Shown: positions 1 through 21,725, counted from the stretch's first letter. The stretch is DNA of 64,000 bases from Synaphobranchus kaupii (GCA_029718625.1 CM056380.1:98382780-98446779), one strand, 5' to 3'. Program-made: numbers and translations. The notes: generated from the letters alone by a model not told the origin.

Positions 1-755
1 CACAAAGCAATAAATATGAACTATTTCAGATCAGCTGCCATTACTCAAGGCTACCAGCAGTAGTGTTATAGCAAGTCAAAAGAACATTCTAGTAACAAGT
101 AAGGTCAAGTCAAATATATTTGCTAGACCTGGTCCTGGCATCATGACAGTTTTCATCACAAATAATTAATGATAAGGAGTCTTAACAACAGCGGATAATT
201 ATCTTTGCCTGGCCTACTCCACACTGTTTTAATACTCCATAATTCCCCCAGTGTGCAGCTCCTGGAGGTCAGTGCCAGTGAGCATCACTTCCAGTTTCTG
301 CCTGGGAGTGCCGCGCCCTTGTGGAGCGTTATCTTCTTAGACAAGGCTCGCTGAACCCCGCAGACATCGGATTGCTGTTGGGCAGCAAAAAGCAAAGCAT
401 ATTTCCAAACTCCCTGCTATTTTACAGATATCAATGCAACTTAGATACTAATGGAATCTCAATGTTTATTTCCCTTGGACTGGTGCTGAGGGATTGCTGT
501 GGCAAAGATACTATTAAGAAACCATTTCCTAGCAATATTTGATCCCTGTATCATTTAAGATAGAAGTATGTATGGGCATGCTGCCCTTGTCTCTGGCATA
601 CATCATGCACATAAAGAGAAGCACATCATACGTGGAGAAAATGACCTTGCCCAGACCCTGCATGCAAGATTTCAGTAGCTCCATTACCCGAAAAATAAAT
701 CAATAAATAAAATTGGAAAAGCTAGTTCTGACGGTTCTTGTCCTTTTTTCCCCAG
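1..755 (+). other. grm2: part of the last intron of grm2
   Basis: This stretch precedes the terminal grm2 exon and ends in a pyrimidine-rich tract and an AG at 754-755, as expected for a 3' splice site. I found no coding exon of the receptor in it. The seven-helix exon must lie upstream of the window. No recognisable repeat family stands out. Confidence 0.6.
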
Positions 756-829
756 CTTCGGCATCTAACTTTGTACCGACGGTGTGCAATGGTAGAGAGG
801 TGGTGGACTCCACAACATCCTCATTGTGA
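756..829 (+). CDS. grm2: metabotropic glutamate receptor 2, last coding exon (C-terminal tail)
   Basis: This is the 3' terminal exon of a class C GPCR that couples to Gi/o and acts presynaptically in neurons. After the splice acceptor at 754-755, two bases complete a split codon. Then 23 residues follow, including FVPTVCNGREVVDSTTSSL, and TGA ends at 829. From memory, that ending matches the extreme C-terminus of mammalian mGluR2 closely; the final S-S-L fits a class I PDZ-binding motif. The ligand-binding and seven-helix exons lie outside the window. Human GRM2 lies in the same 3p21 neighbourhood as RRP9 and PARP3, which supports the call. mGluR3 is the main alternative, but synteny favours mGluR2. 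Confidence 0.88.
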
Positions 830-1202
830 AGGCAAAACTCATCCTTCTGCCCGGTGCACTTTTTTTGGTATAATCACCAGTGGAAAATACAGTGTTTCAA
901 AATATGGGAATGGTCACTGCAAGTTGTTCTGATTTTGTTGTTCTCAACGTGCCGTGAGTACAATGTCCCAATTCTGTTTTTTCTCTCTCTGACTAGTAGC
1001 TATGGTAAAAGGAAAAACAGTAAAAAAAAAAAAAGAATTAAAAAAAGAATCAGTATACCCCTTTCTTTTTAATAAAAGATACTCTTTTCTTTGAGAGATG
1101 AAGTAAATTATAGTAAACTGTTAAATGTGCAATATAACAAAATGTTTTTAACGTAGACTTTGGTGAACCAGTTCGTGCTTTCTTGTAATTTATGTAAATA
1201 AA
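830..1202 (+). other. grm2: grm2 3'UTR with two poly(A) signals
   Basis: The AT-rich sequence after the grm2 stop carries AATAAA at 1071-1076 and again at 1197-1202. These are natural candidates for alternative polyadenylation. Transcript ends cannot be seen directly from the sequence. Confidence 0.5.
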
Positions 1203-2160
1203 AGGTGTTTTTCTATTAATATAAAAATGATCTCGGTCTCTCTGTCATGCCCACACACAAAGGGAGAACAAATGTCATTTTTCATGCAATTAGGAAAAAA
1301 TGGTTCTGAAAGGGTTTTTTGGCTTGTCTTCATAGAGGAACCCCTTTTAGTTTTTTTTATAGATCCCTCTATGGCAGGTTTGAAAAGTGTAAAAGCTCTC
1401 AGATTTAACCATTTGGCTCGACAAAGAACCCTTGAACTAGATACGTTTCCTCTATGGAGATACAGAGGAGCCTTTTGGGAGTGTAGCCATGAGAGCCACA
1501 GATTCCTGAAAGGCGTTCGGAAAAAAAATAAATAAATAATACAAATACATAAATAAATCCATAAATAAACAATGAAAAGTTGGCTATGACTGGTGGCAAT
1601 CCTCTCGACATATTACTCAGCCAATGTGCTTTCATGTGCATAGCTTGCCCACTCATACAACTGTTCTTTGAATCCAGGGAAGGTTTCAGTTGGAAGTGTT
1701 TTTCCCACTTCTTCACACTATATGACATGTCTGTTTGATTGGGGCCCTGCAGCCAGCCAACATGGGAAACGCAGTCTTCTTGCACAATGGCTATGCAATT
1801 CATCACTGTAGGGCCTGTATGCTAGCCGTGCAGAATTGGTAGAGAATGTTACAGCTGAGGTATGGGCTTAAACTGTAAATGGTAATTCAAAATTACGGAA
1901 TTTAAATTGAGGATGAAAAAATTGGAGCTTGAATATAATACAGGCAATTCAGGTCAGGTACATCACTTTATCAAATCAATTCATGTTCAGTACCTACTGT
2001 ACTGTAAAGCAGCACTTTACCACCCCAGATTTGAACCTGAAACCTCAAATGTTTCACATTGTGAAATCTTTTCACAAAAAGGGTTACAAATCTGTGTTTT
2101 TTTTATATAGACAGTTACAGTTAATCTTGTGTCATATATTAGAGCATGTAAAATATTAAA
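1203..2160. other. intergenic DNA with a decayed short repeat
   Basis: I see no gene here. Between about 1300 and 1510, phrases such as AGAACCCTT, GAGGAACCCC and CTCTATGG recur in both orientations. This resembles a decayed fish MITE built on AAGGGTTCT motifs. The 133-codon minus-strand reading frame across 1405-1806 has no recognisable domain and is treated as chance. Confidence 0.35.
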
Positions 2161-2168
2161 AAGCTAGA

Positions 2169-2240
2169 TGTGAGAGTTTTGCTCAGTGGCAGAATATTTG
2201 ACTTCAGATTATGAGGTCACTGGTCCATTCAAGTCATTTC
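2169..2240 (+). pseudogene. decayed tRNA-Cys-like sequence, copy 1
   Basis: An A-box-like GCTCAGTGG is followed by TTTGACTTCAGAT at the anticodon-arm position, then GAGGTC and a B-box-like TCCATTCAAGT. The order and spacing follow a eukaryotic tRNA-Cys(GCA), but the anticodon and acceptor stem have decayed. Confidence 0.45.
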
Positions 2241-2273
2241 AAGAGAATACATAGAGTGAGATAATGGTAATCG

Positions 2274-2345
2274 AGGATAAGATAGCTCAGTGGTAGAATT
2301 CATGACTGCAGATCAAGAAGTCCCATATTTCAATGCTTGTGCACC
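2274..2345 (+). pseudogene. decayed tRNA-Cys(GCA)-like sequence, copy 2
   Basis: This is the best preserved of three copies. It contains ATAGCTCAGTGGTAGAATT, then GACTGCAGATCAAGAAGTCC with a GCA anticodon, then a TTTCAA B-box remnant. The acceptor stem does not pair well, so it is probably not functional. It could instead be the tRNA-derived head of a SINE, but no SINE body follows. Confidence 0.5.
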
Positions 2346-2433
2346 ATTTAAGCCTGGATATTTTAAACTGTAAAAAAAAAAAAAGATTCTTGTCTAATCA
2401 TTTCATAGGACTAGTGTCACATGCAGCTCAATG

Positions 2434-2498
2434 AGTGTATAGCATAGTGGTAAATACTGCAGATTAAGAGGTTCCAATATCACATCTTGTACCCCCTA
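2434..2498 (+). pseudogene. decayed tRNA-Cys(GCA)-like sequence, copy 3
   Basis: TATAGCATAGTGGTA, then ACTGCAGATTAAGAGGTTCC, then a 3' end reading TGTACCCCCT match the corresponding tRNA-Cys blocks. A few bases of the anticodon stem are missing. With copies 1 and 2 this makes a relic tandem cluster in one orientation. Confidence 0.45.
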
Positions 2499-3043
2499 AA
2501 AACCTTGATATTTATACTTTATACTAAATTTGATATTTTCTATTCTAAAAATAATTAACATCAAAATGTACGTCGGACAATTTACATTTTATCAGAAGTA
2601 TTACTGGAATAACACAAAGAAAATCAGTGAATTTCAGATTCATCAATTATTTATTCTGGGACCACTTCATCTGCAGTCAAATGCACTGTCATGAATACCA
2701 CGTGTATTGGTCAACTGAAGGTAAATATTGAAATTAACTGTAGAATTACAGATTATAATTATAGAAATTAATTAATATACGGTAAACAAAATCATGAAAT
2801 CATTAGGAAATTAACTGTAATCAGATTATGCACATTTTAATATTTTAAAAAGTATTTTGGGCTGATTACACTTCATTTACGTAATCTGATTACTTAATCC
2901 AGAATACATAGCCCATTACTACCTAATACTGACTGTAGTCTAAGGTAGTTTACTTGTTTTCCAATTAAATTGATTCTTCATATTCATAATAATATGAAAA
3001 TTAATTTGAAAACACATTTTGTTTGATTTAGTTCTTACAGATG

Positions 3044-4003
3044 TACAAACCCCAATTCCAAAAAAAGTTGGGACAGTATGTAAAATGCACATAAAAGCAG
3101 AAAGCAGTGATTTGTACATTTTCTTTTACATACAGTACCAGTCAAAAGTTTGGACACACCTGCTCATATAAGGGGTTTTCTTTATTTTTACTTTTTTTTT
3201 TTTTTTTTTTTTACAGTTTAGAATAATAGTAAAGACATAACCATGAGACAACATAAATGTAATTATGTAGTGACCAAAAAAAGTGTTAAACAAATCAAAA
3301 TGTATCTTAGATTCTTCAAAGTAGCCATCCTTTGCCTTGATACCAGATTTGCACTCTTGGCATTCTCACTCTTGGCCTGGAATGCTTTTCCAACAGTCTT
3401 GAAGGAATTCCCTCATATGCTGAGCACTTAGCTGCTTTTCCTTCACTCTCCAGTCCAACTCATCCCAAACCATCTCTATTGGGTTTAGGTTGGGTGTTAG
3501 ATTAGGTCATCTGATGCAGCACTCCATCACTCTCCTTCTTTGTCCAATAGCTCTTACACAGCCTGGAGGTGTGTTTTGGGTCATTGTCCTGTTGAAAATC
3601 AAATGAGGGCCCAACTAAAGTGCAAGCCAGATGGGATGGCGTGTCACTGCAGAATGCTCTGGTAGGCATGCTGGTTAAGTGTGCCTTCAATTCTAGATAA
3701 CTCGTCCAACAGTGTCTGCAATGTTACCTGTGGAATATTCCAAACAGGTGTTTTTTGAACTTCCCAGTCTTTTTTTTTTTTTTGCCCCTGTCCCAACTTT
3801 TTTGGAACGTGTTGCAGGCATCAAATTCGGAATTAGCGTATTTTTACAAATATCAATACAGTTGATAAGGTAAAACATTAAATATCTTTTCTTTGTACTG
3901 TTTTCAATTAAATATATGTAAAAGATAATTTACAAATCACTGCTTTCTGCTTTTATGTGCATTTTACATATACTGTCCCAACTTCTTTTTGGAATTCGGG
4001 TTT
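3044..4003. mobile_element. DNA transposon with long terminal inverted repeats, host of a nested Tc1 fragment
   Basis: The left end (3044 to about 3125) and right end (about 3925-4003) are inverted copies of each other over roughly 80 bp. They share CAAACCC, GTTGGGACAGTAT, AAAATGCACATAAAAGCAGA and AAGCAGTGATTTGTA. TA flanks both ends, which fits a Tc1/mariner-type target. No intact transposase remains. Family assignment is open. Confidence 0.6.
3135..3700 (-). mobile_element. Tc1-like element fragment nested in the 3044-4003 element
   Basis: The left end is a Tc1-type terminal repeat beginning CAGTACCAGTCAAAAGTTTG. On the minus strand, 3502-3690 encodes a transposase C-terminal piece containing FQQDNDPKHTS, which carries the second catalytic Asp of the DDE triad. 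The N-terminal domain and the right end are missing. Confidence 0.65.
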
Positions 4004-4860
4004 GTACAGAGCCTATAGTCGCACTTAATTTACTTATTTTCCAGTGATTTTCATCAGAAATATTAATATTTTCATTCATTTTATGATGATGGTGAAATAA
4101 ATATGATTTGTAATCCACTTGAAAGTAAAGATGAAAATGTTTGGATTTTGGCATTTTCTCACTTTTGGACAATAGAGTGCAGTCTTATAAATGTTCTTGT
4201 TTACCAATGATATACTTTAGATGTCTTCAAACTAATTTTCATTCAATTATTTCACCATGGTCTTCATTCCGCATACATCTGAATAAAGAATGACATATTT
4301 AGAATTTTAACTTTTTTTATGTATTTTGTTGTTTTTCCAATTAAATATATTTTTCATCACCAAGTTTGTTGAATAAACATGATTTTCCATCCATCTTGAC
4401 AAAGACATTTCTTTCCATTTTTCCCTTTTTGGATCAAAGACTATAGTCGTGTATTTTTATGTTTTTCCAGTGCAATGTATTTTTCATCATAAATGCCTTC
4501 AAACACAATATATTTCATTCATTTCACTGTGGTTGTTGAAAACACTTGATTCCAAATCAATCTGAATTAAAAAATTACATATGTAGGATTCTTGCATTGT
4601 TTCACTTTTAGGACATAGGACCATGGATTTATGCATTTTGCTGTCTTTCCAGTTAAATATATTTTCATTCAAACACATTTTCATTCATTTATTTCACTGT
4701 GGTTGTTGAATACAATCGATTCCGCATCCATCTGAATGAAAAAAATAATGTAGAATTTTTGCTCTATTTTAACTTTTTGGACATAGGATTATAGTCTTGT
4801 AGATTTCGCTGTTTTTCTAGTGAAATAGATTTTTCATCAAAAATAAATTCTAGCTTCTTT

Positions 4861-5860
4861 CTCTAGTTAAAACTAGCTTCTCTCAGTGGTCCAGGAGACA
4901 GCCATGTCTGGGCATTATCCCCGCTAGCAAGCAATCAATAGGTTCTTAATCAGAGCTGCTCTTAAACTAGCTATAATGGTATCTAACGTTTGAGTGCTCA
5001 ATTTTTCTGTTTTAATTAGTGTGGTTAAGTGAACAGACTCATCCCGTCATTAGTCAGCTATCTAGCTTTAAATTAACCAGGCTGAAACAAATACAAAATA
5101 TAAAGCGATCGTTCATCTATACAGTACATACAAATATACTGTATATGCCCAAGTATTAGTTAGTCAATCAAACTACTGATAAAGTATGAAAACAAATTTT
5201 TATGACATTAAATCATCTTAGCTAGTTTATCAACATATTATGCATATGTTTATGAGTGCTTGTGTAACACTTATTGCATGAAAATAAAAGGTTAAAACCG
5301 GTGAGCTGGGCTGGGCTATCACAGGCTTCTTGCTTTCAATGGCTAACTGAACCCAGCTCCAGCCACTGCAGCTGCCACATAGCTCGTGGATGCCTTCATT
5401 ACAAGGCTTTCTTCATTTTGCTTGCCATTAAGCTAGCTTGGCAAAATATTTGTCAATTTTATGTGGCTTTTTTTATTTCCTGACACAAATCTTAATGTTT
5501 TGTTGCATTAACAGAATTAGAAGCACTGTGAAATGTCAAGATTGTGTCGTTAGCCAGGTAGCCACGTCAGCTAATTAGTTAGGCTATGCATGCTAACCTT
5601 TCCTCTGCCTGTCCGCCTACCTTCATAATTAAAAATAAATTTCTCAAAAAGGAACAAGTAACCCTTGTCAAGCCACACATCGCCCTGAAACTCCTCAGCA
5701 ATGCAGATAACATCCGACATTGTGACTTTCAGGAGCGATATTAGAGACTGGGGAAAACACCGCTTATCTCCATGGTTTCCAATGGGGGAGATACAGGTGT
5801 TCCCAGCACTGGAAGAAAGTTATCCCTCCTTCCAGTCTAAGTCACCATCTTGTGAAATAG
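4861..5860. other. gene-free stretch
   Basis: AT-rich sequence separates the tandem-repeat block from a Tc1 element. Short reading frames here look random. I see no recognisable gene or repeat family. Confidence 0.4.
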
Positions 5861-6611
5861 GCCAATTGGCAGTAGTGTGGGCCATGCTAAAGAGCTCAGT
5901 GACTTTCAATGTGGCACCATCATAGGATGCCACCTTTCCACTAAGTCAGTTTGTCAAATTTCTGCCCTGCTACTGCTAGAGCTGCCCCGGTCAAATGTTA
6001 GTGCTGTTATTGCGAAGTGCATACATCTAGGAGCAACAACAGCTCAGCCGCAAAGTGGTGGTGCACATAAGCTCACAAAACGGGACCACCAAGCACTGAA
6101 GCGCATAGCACATTAAAATCTTTGTCCTCAGTTGTAACACTCACTACTGAGTTCCAAACTACCTCCGGAAGGAACATCAGCTCAATAACTGTTCGTTGGG
6201 AGCTTCATAAAATGGGTTTACATGGCCGAGCAGCTGCACACAAACCTAACATCACCATACGCAATGCCAAGTGTCGGCTCGAGTGGTGTAAAGCTCGCCG
6301 CCATTGGACTCTGGAGCAGTGGAAATGCGTTCTCCGGAGTGATGCTTCACACTTCACCATCTGGCAGTCCAACGGACTAATCGGGGTTTCGCGGATGCCA
6401 GAACAACAATACCTGCCTGAATGCATCATGCCAACTGTAAAGTCTGGTGGAGGAAGTATAGTGTGTTGGGGCTGTTTTATGGTTAGGGCTGGGCCCCTTA
6501 GTTCTAGTGAAGGCAAATCCTAATGCTACAATGCTACAGCATGCAATGATTCTAGATGATTCTGTGCTTTTTTGGGAAGGCCCTTTCCTGTTTCAGCATG
6601 ACAATGGAGGG

Positions 6612-7727
6612 TTCATTCCAACCGCTTATTTTATCCGTCCTCATCTCCTCGGTCCTCGTCTGACCCAGAAATCGATAAAGGTCCGCCAACTTTAAGGACA
6701 TTCCGAATGACTAAATGCTAAATGCAGTAAGTAAGGAGCGAGGGACGAGGAGGCACCCTGAGGATGCTTCAGGAGGAGCAAGGAGCGAGGGACGAGGAGG
6801 CACCCTGAGGATGCTTCAGGAGGAGCAAGGAGCGAGGGACGAGGAGGCACCCAGAGGATGCTTCAGGAGGAGCAAGGAGCGAGGGACGAGGAGGCACCCT
6901 GAGGATGCTTCAGCAAGGAAACACAAGTGTAGCCTTTGCCAAAGTCTTTTTTCGGAATGTGTGACGTGTATTTATCCACCTCTCCACATCTGCCAGTTTG
7001 AAACATGGCAGGTACAGCCCTACACAAATCAAATCTTACCATTCCTTTCAATTTATTATATAAGCAGTTTAAAAAAAAAGAAAAAAAGCAGTTTAATCCA
7101 TCTTTAGAACTAACAAAAAGTTATAAGCCGTTCTTTAGAACTAGACTATTTCTGCTTTTGTTTCCCATATCATTCAGTTTGTTTGTTCTACTGCATAGGA
7201 AATGCAACCTTCAAGTCTTAACTTTAACCCTTCCGTTCAAAACAATATTTAATTTTGCCGTATATGCAGTTTGTTAGGTTTAGCCTATGTTCATACAGTT
7301 GAATGCAACTGTCAAATAACTGAAAAATAGGCTAGTTGGCTCTACAATCGCGGAACATGCTTACAACTGCAACAGCTTAATCATAAATAGGCAAGCTGCC
7401 CTGCATTCAAAACCCTCTTGTATGACTGAGAAATAATGTAATTTCAATCTACTTGTGCATTTGCAGTCTTTTACTGAGGCAATTCATATGTTTTGGGCTT
7501 TTCCTATTTTGCATCCTTTACCATACATATTTCATGTCTGAAATACAATAAATTGGTACGTCCCATTTTTTGTGCAAAAACAAGCCGAGACAAAATACGG
7601 TACAGAATTATCCATGACATGCCCACTGACAGGTGATACACCTGTGCAACATGTCATTAGTAATGGGTGGAGCGAGGAAAGGACGTGAGGAAGGGATGCA
7701 AGGATGGAAAATAAGCAATTGAATGAA
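6612..7727. mobile_element. inverted-repeat element inserted in the Tc1 transposase
   Basis: The left end TTCATTCCAACCGCTTATTT and the right end, read backwards, TTCATTCAATTGCTTATTTT, are imperfect inverted repeats of about 25 bp. Together they bracket the foreign DNA that separates two halves of one Tc1 transposase frame. No transposase of its own is recognisable. The superfamily is uncertain, possibly hAT-like. Confidence 0.55.
6731..6915. repeat. 47-bp minisatellite, about four copies
   Basis: The unit starts GAGCGAGGGACGAGGAGGCA and recurs at 6736, 6783, 6830 and 6877, an exact 47-bp spacing with only one or two differences between copies. It lies inside the inverted-repeat element at 6612-7727. 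The open frame across it is an artefact of the repeat. Confidence 0.85.
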
Positions 7728-7879
7728 CCCAGAAATGGTTTGTCGAGATCAGTGTGGAAGAACTTGACTGGCCAGCAGAGCCCCGACCTCAACCCCATTG
7801 AACACCTTTGGGATGAATTGGAACGCCGACTGCCAGCCAGACCTAATCACCCCCCATACCAATTTGAAAGCAGGATTGT

Positions 7880-8345
7880 TGCATTTGTACACTTTTTGGA
7901 CATAAGACTTATGTACTTTCACAGGAAAAACAACTTTCCTGTTTTACTAGTGTAATACACTTTTCATAATCATCTTCAAACATACATGCCCATTTATTAC
8001 ATGGTGATGTGATTTAATAAAGATTTCTCCTCAAATTTACAAATTTATTCACTTTCTGGATGCACAACTACAGACTTGTGTATTTTTGTTTTCCCAGTGG
8101 AAGTTTTCATCAATGTCATCAAACACATTCTCATTCCCCCATGGTTGTTGAATGATGATTTAACATCCTTCTCAACTGAAAGACCACAACTTCAGGAATA
8201 TTGCATTTTTCCACTTCGGTCACATTCACACATTGTTCATTTCATCAGGCTTGTCGATTGTGATGGAAAAAAGGATTACTGCATTTTTCATTTTGTGGAT
8301 GTAGAACTATAGTCCTGTCTATTTTGTGTTTTTTGAGGATGTAAG
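7880..8345. repeat. decayed tandem repeat, second block
   Basis: The phrases of the 2900-4860 repeat return here: TTTTTGGACATAAG near 7893, GACTTGTGTATTTTTG near 8075, CATGGTTGTTGAATGA near 8141, and GAACTATAGTCCTGTCTATT near 8306. The Tc1 element and about 1 kb of unique DNA separate the two blocks. Confidence 0.5.
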
Positions 8346-8740
8346 CCAAAAATTAAAGAAAAAAAGCAGGCAGATCCAGTTAAGAGCTGGTGAGCCAAGT
8401 GGAACGCTTTTTTTTTTTTTTTTGTTTGTTGTAATTTTTAATGGACATATTGCCATCCAAGTAAAAAAAAAAAAGGTTGCGACAGTATGAATATATACGT
8501 ACACTGCAGGTTTGTCCTTAAATCAGAAAATCTTTTAATTAAATTTGTCTGGTCTAATAATTATAAATCACAGCTCATCAGCCGTTAATACCAACAGACG
8601 GCATTTACAGAAAAGAAAATGGAGACCGGGAACAACAAGGAAACAAACATCACTGAAGAGTCGTATATTTTAATCAACAAAAAGTATAAATTTCGCATGT
8701 GTTGCTTCAAAAACTCATTTACAAAAACCGCTCAGGCATG

Positions 8741-19575
<10,835 letters not shown>

Positions 19576-20526
19576 ATTTTACAATATTATTACTGCTCAC
19601 GTACAGTAGAAGACGGATCGTACGTATAGTTCTTCACCACTAACGTTATGTACACATGCTGTTCACTCCGAACTAAGATGGCTAGTCTAGTTAGCATCCC
19701 ACGTGGGTAAATTTCCCATGCTTAGTTGCCGAACCATACAACCACGCCTCCGTTGAAAATTCTGATAGGACGATGACTGCATTAGAGGCACGCCTTTCTG
19801 AAAATGTAAACCTTTCGATTGGACAGATGTCCGGTATCACAAGATGCTGAATTGTAATTGGTTAAAAACACGATACTTTGAATCGGAAATATATGCAACG
19901 CCAATTCAATCCCAGTGAAACCGAGTTTGGACACTCAGTTCCACGTATTTACAACAATTTATCCCTTTAGCGCTTCGGAACAGCAAGCAGGTCAAAATGA
20001 AAAAGTCTGATTCCCATAAAGGTTTGACTGGGCTTTCCTCAATTTACTCTTTCAATGAACGAAAAGTACATCAAATCTATAGTGAATGAGGATAATATAC
20101 CAGACACAAAGTCAGGACTAATAAAAACAACCAGAAAAGTTGCATAATGACAGTGTCCCATTTGACGAGTTGGCACTATGCATGTATCAATAATAATACA
20201 TTAATAGTAATCATTAAGTTGTGAGAGTGAGCATGCGCACTAATCTAAAAAAGAAAAAAGGTAACGTTAACGTTATGTAAAAATTAATCACTTTCAGTTT
20301 AGCCAACAGTAACAGTGATAATGTTGTGTAATTAATTAGGTTCATGAAGACTTGGGATGAGAAGGGGTGGGCATCTTTGAAATCGGTCGTGGATTTTCTA
20401 TCGATCTAAACCAGGTTAGATCATTTTCCGGGAAACATTGCACCGCCCACATAGACACAACAGAGAAAGGGAGCGCCACTGTTACTGTGACAGCTTCCAC
20501 TGCGTTTGTGAGTTCTTACTTAAAAA
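19576..20526. promoter_or_regulatory. divergent promoter region of rrp9 and parp3
   Basis: The two genes lie head to head. The rrp9 start codon is at 19575, and a good splice donor at 20527 (GTAAGT) could end a non-coding first exon of parp3. Candidate sites seen are a perfect palindromic E-box CCCACGTGGG at 19698-19707, a YY1-type AAGATGGC at 19675-19682, and an NRF1-type GCATGCGCAC at 20231-20240. ATTGG-type motifs also occur near 19815 and 19857. The exact transcription starts cannot be read from sequence. Confidence 0.55.
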
Positions 20527-21065
20527 GTAAGTATCTTTTCAGAAATACTTATCTAACACTTCTACCTATTTATCTGGCGAACGAGTTTATGTGTCCTTGC
20601 TTTACACGGCAGTGCAAATATTTGTTTTCATGTCTGCTCCCCATTATATAGCTAATTTAAATGGCACATCGAACCTAAACGCTACTGATAGCTAGTAAAG
20701 GTGCTTAGCTGCATTTTAAGGGTAATTATTATTTTCTGCCGTATGTAGCCTACTATATCACTCCGCCATGTTAGCCTTGGTTGGGACACTGGTACGGTAG
20801 CTACTGTCTTGTGCTTTGCTAGCTTTACTTTAGCAATCATTTACTACGAACCTGCTAGCACTACAGTTTATCTTCTGCATAACTTAGTTCGTTCACATGT
20901 GTCATAGGCTAGTGACTCATAGCATTGTAGTTTTAGCTTGTAGCATTCGCTAATAGGCAGGTTGTTTGGTAATAGCAACCTACAAAAAAAAAAAAACCGA
21001 ATCGTCATCATTGGGGCATGCCTGGGCAGGTCTACTGTATAAATCTGGATCGCCTCCGAACCAGG

Positions 21066-21215
21066 AAGCGTAATGCCCAAAACCACCCTCTTTGCCGAAC
21101 CGGCAGCGTCTCGCGGAATCACGCGCGCTAGAAGCGAATGCTCGCGGCATTGAGAACATACCGGAAGCGCGCGCCACTCGCGTCCGCGCTTCTCAGACAA
21201 ATACGGATTTTTCGG
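21066..21215. promoter_or_regulatory. short CpG-dense patch upstream of the parp3 coding start
   Basis: About 19 CpG dinucleotides fall within roughly 95 bp (21095-21190), in an otherwise CpG-poor AT-rich region. It lies 0.8 kb before the parp3 start codon. It could be an alternative parp3 promoter or a small CpG island. No exon boundary is certain here. Confidence 0.4.
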
Positions 21216-21535
21216 AACAAAATGAGCTACATTACTTAGCCTACAGTCATAATATCGTCATTTTTCAGGTACTAAAAAAGCAAAAAAAAAAAACAGAAGA
21301 TATAGCACACTTGTCAAACCCGCCATGGAAGGTTTTAAATCTCAGACATAAAAATAACATAAGTTATTAATGTAGGCTACTAGCTTACACAGATGTAGCT
21401 TAGCCGACACAAGAAAGTCTGCGAAACTTCAGAAGCATTTTTCTCTAAACCACTGGTGATAGTTCGGGTGTAACAGGCGGTCTAATTTTTAGAGAAATTA
21501 AATCATGGGTTTAAAAATAGATTTTGATAATTCAA

Positions 21536-21725
21536 TTTTCAATTCAATTCAATTTTATTTATATAGCGCTTTTCACAGATGACTGTCACAAAGACGCTTT
21601 ACAGAACAGAAAGGGGAGGAAAGGGGAAATGGGAAATGCCAGCTCTAAGCCAGCTCTAAGCCCCCAGATAGCAGAGGTAAAAACTCTAGTAGGAGATAAC
21701 AATAATAGTTGATAACAATATCAAC
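21536..21725 (+). repeat. 3' tail fragment of an L2-like LINE
   Basis: The sequence AATTTTATTTATATAGCGCT, then TCACAAAGACGCTTTACAGA, matches the equivalent tail of the LINE at 43868-44790, where it sits directly beyond the reverse-transcriptase 3' end. Only the tail is present here. Confidence 0.5.

Larger units (their letters stand above)
2900..4860. repeat. decayed tandem repeat, unit roughly 160-180 bp (first block)
   Basis: A set of phrases recurs in the same order: TTTTTGGACATAGGA, ATAGTCTTGTA, GCTGTTTTTCCAGT, ATATATTTTTCATCA, TTCAAACACA, TTCACTGTGGTTGTTGAA, and ATCCATCTGAATGAA. Clear units centre near 4170, 4431, 4608 and 4776. Their spacing is about 170 bp where measurable. Similar sequence around 2930-3040 suggests the array began before the transposon at 3044-4003. 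It resumes at 7880-8345. Confidence 0.55.
5865..7880 (+). mobile_element. broken Tc1-like transposon, split by a later insertion
   Basis: Pieces of one Tc1 transposase lie in order on the plus strand. 5877-6116 holds the N-terminal helix-turn-helix part, including KELSDFQCGTIIG and [13 protein letters not shown]. 6122-6523 holds [20 protein letters not shown] and an [11 protein letters not shown] segment with the first catalytic Asp, in which the following Glu is Ala. 6560-6611 holds FLFQHDN with the second Asp. 7735-7850 holds [18 protein letters not shown] with the catalytic Glu. Frameshifts, stops and the insertion at 6612-7727 make it inactive. Confidence 0.75.

Noticed and set aside
530..690. 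Minus-strand 50-codon frame with an exon-like hydrophobic stretch
   Set aside because: It is short, ends in stops, has no splice support and no family match that I recognise. It probably lies in the grm2 intron.
1405..1806. 133-codon minus-strand frame
   Set aside because: It has no recognisable domain, crosses AT-rich and repeat-like sequence, and has no splice context.
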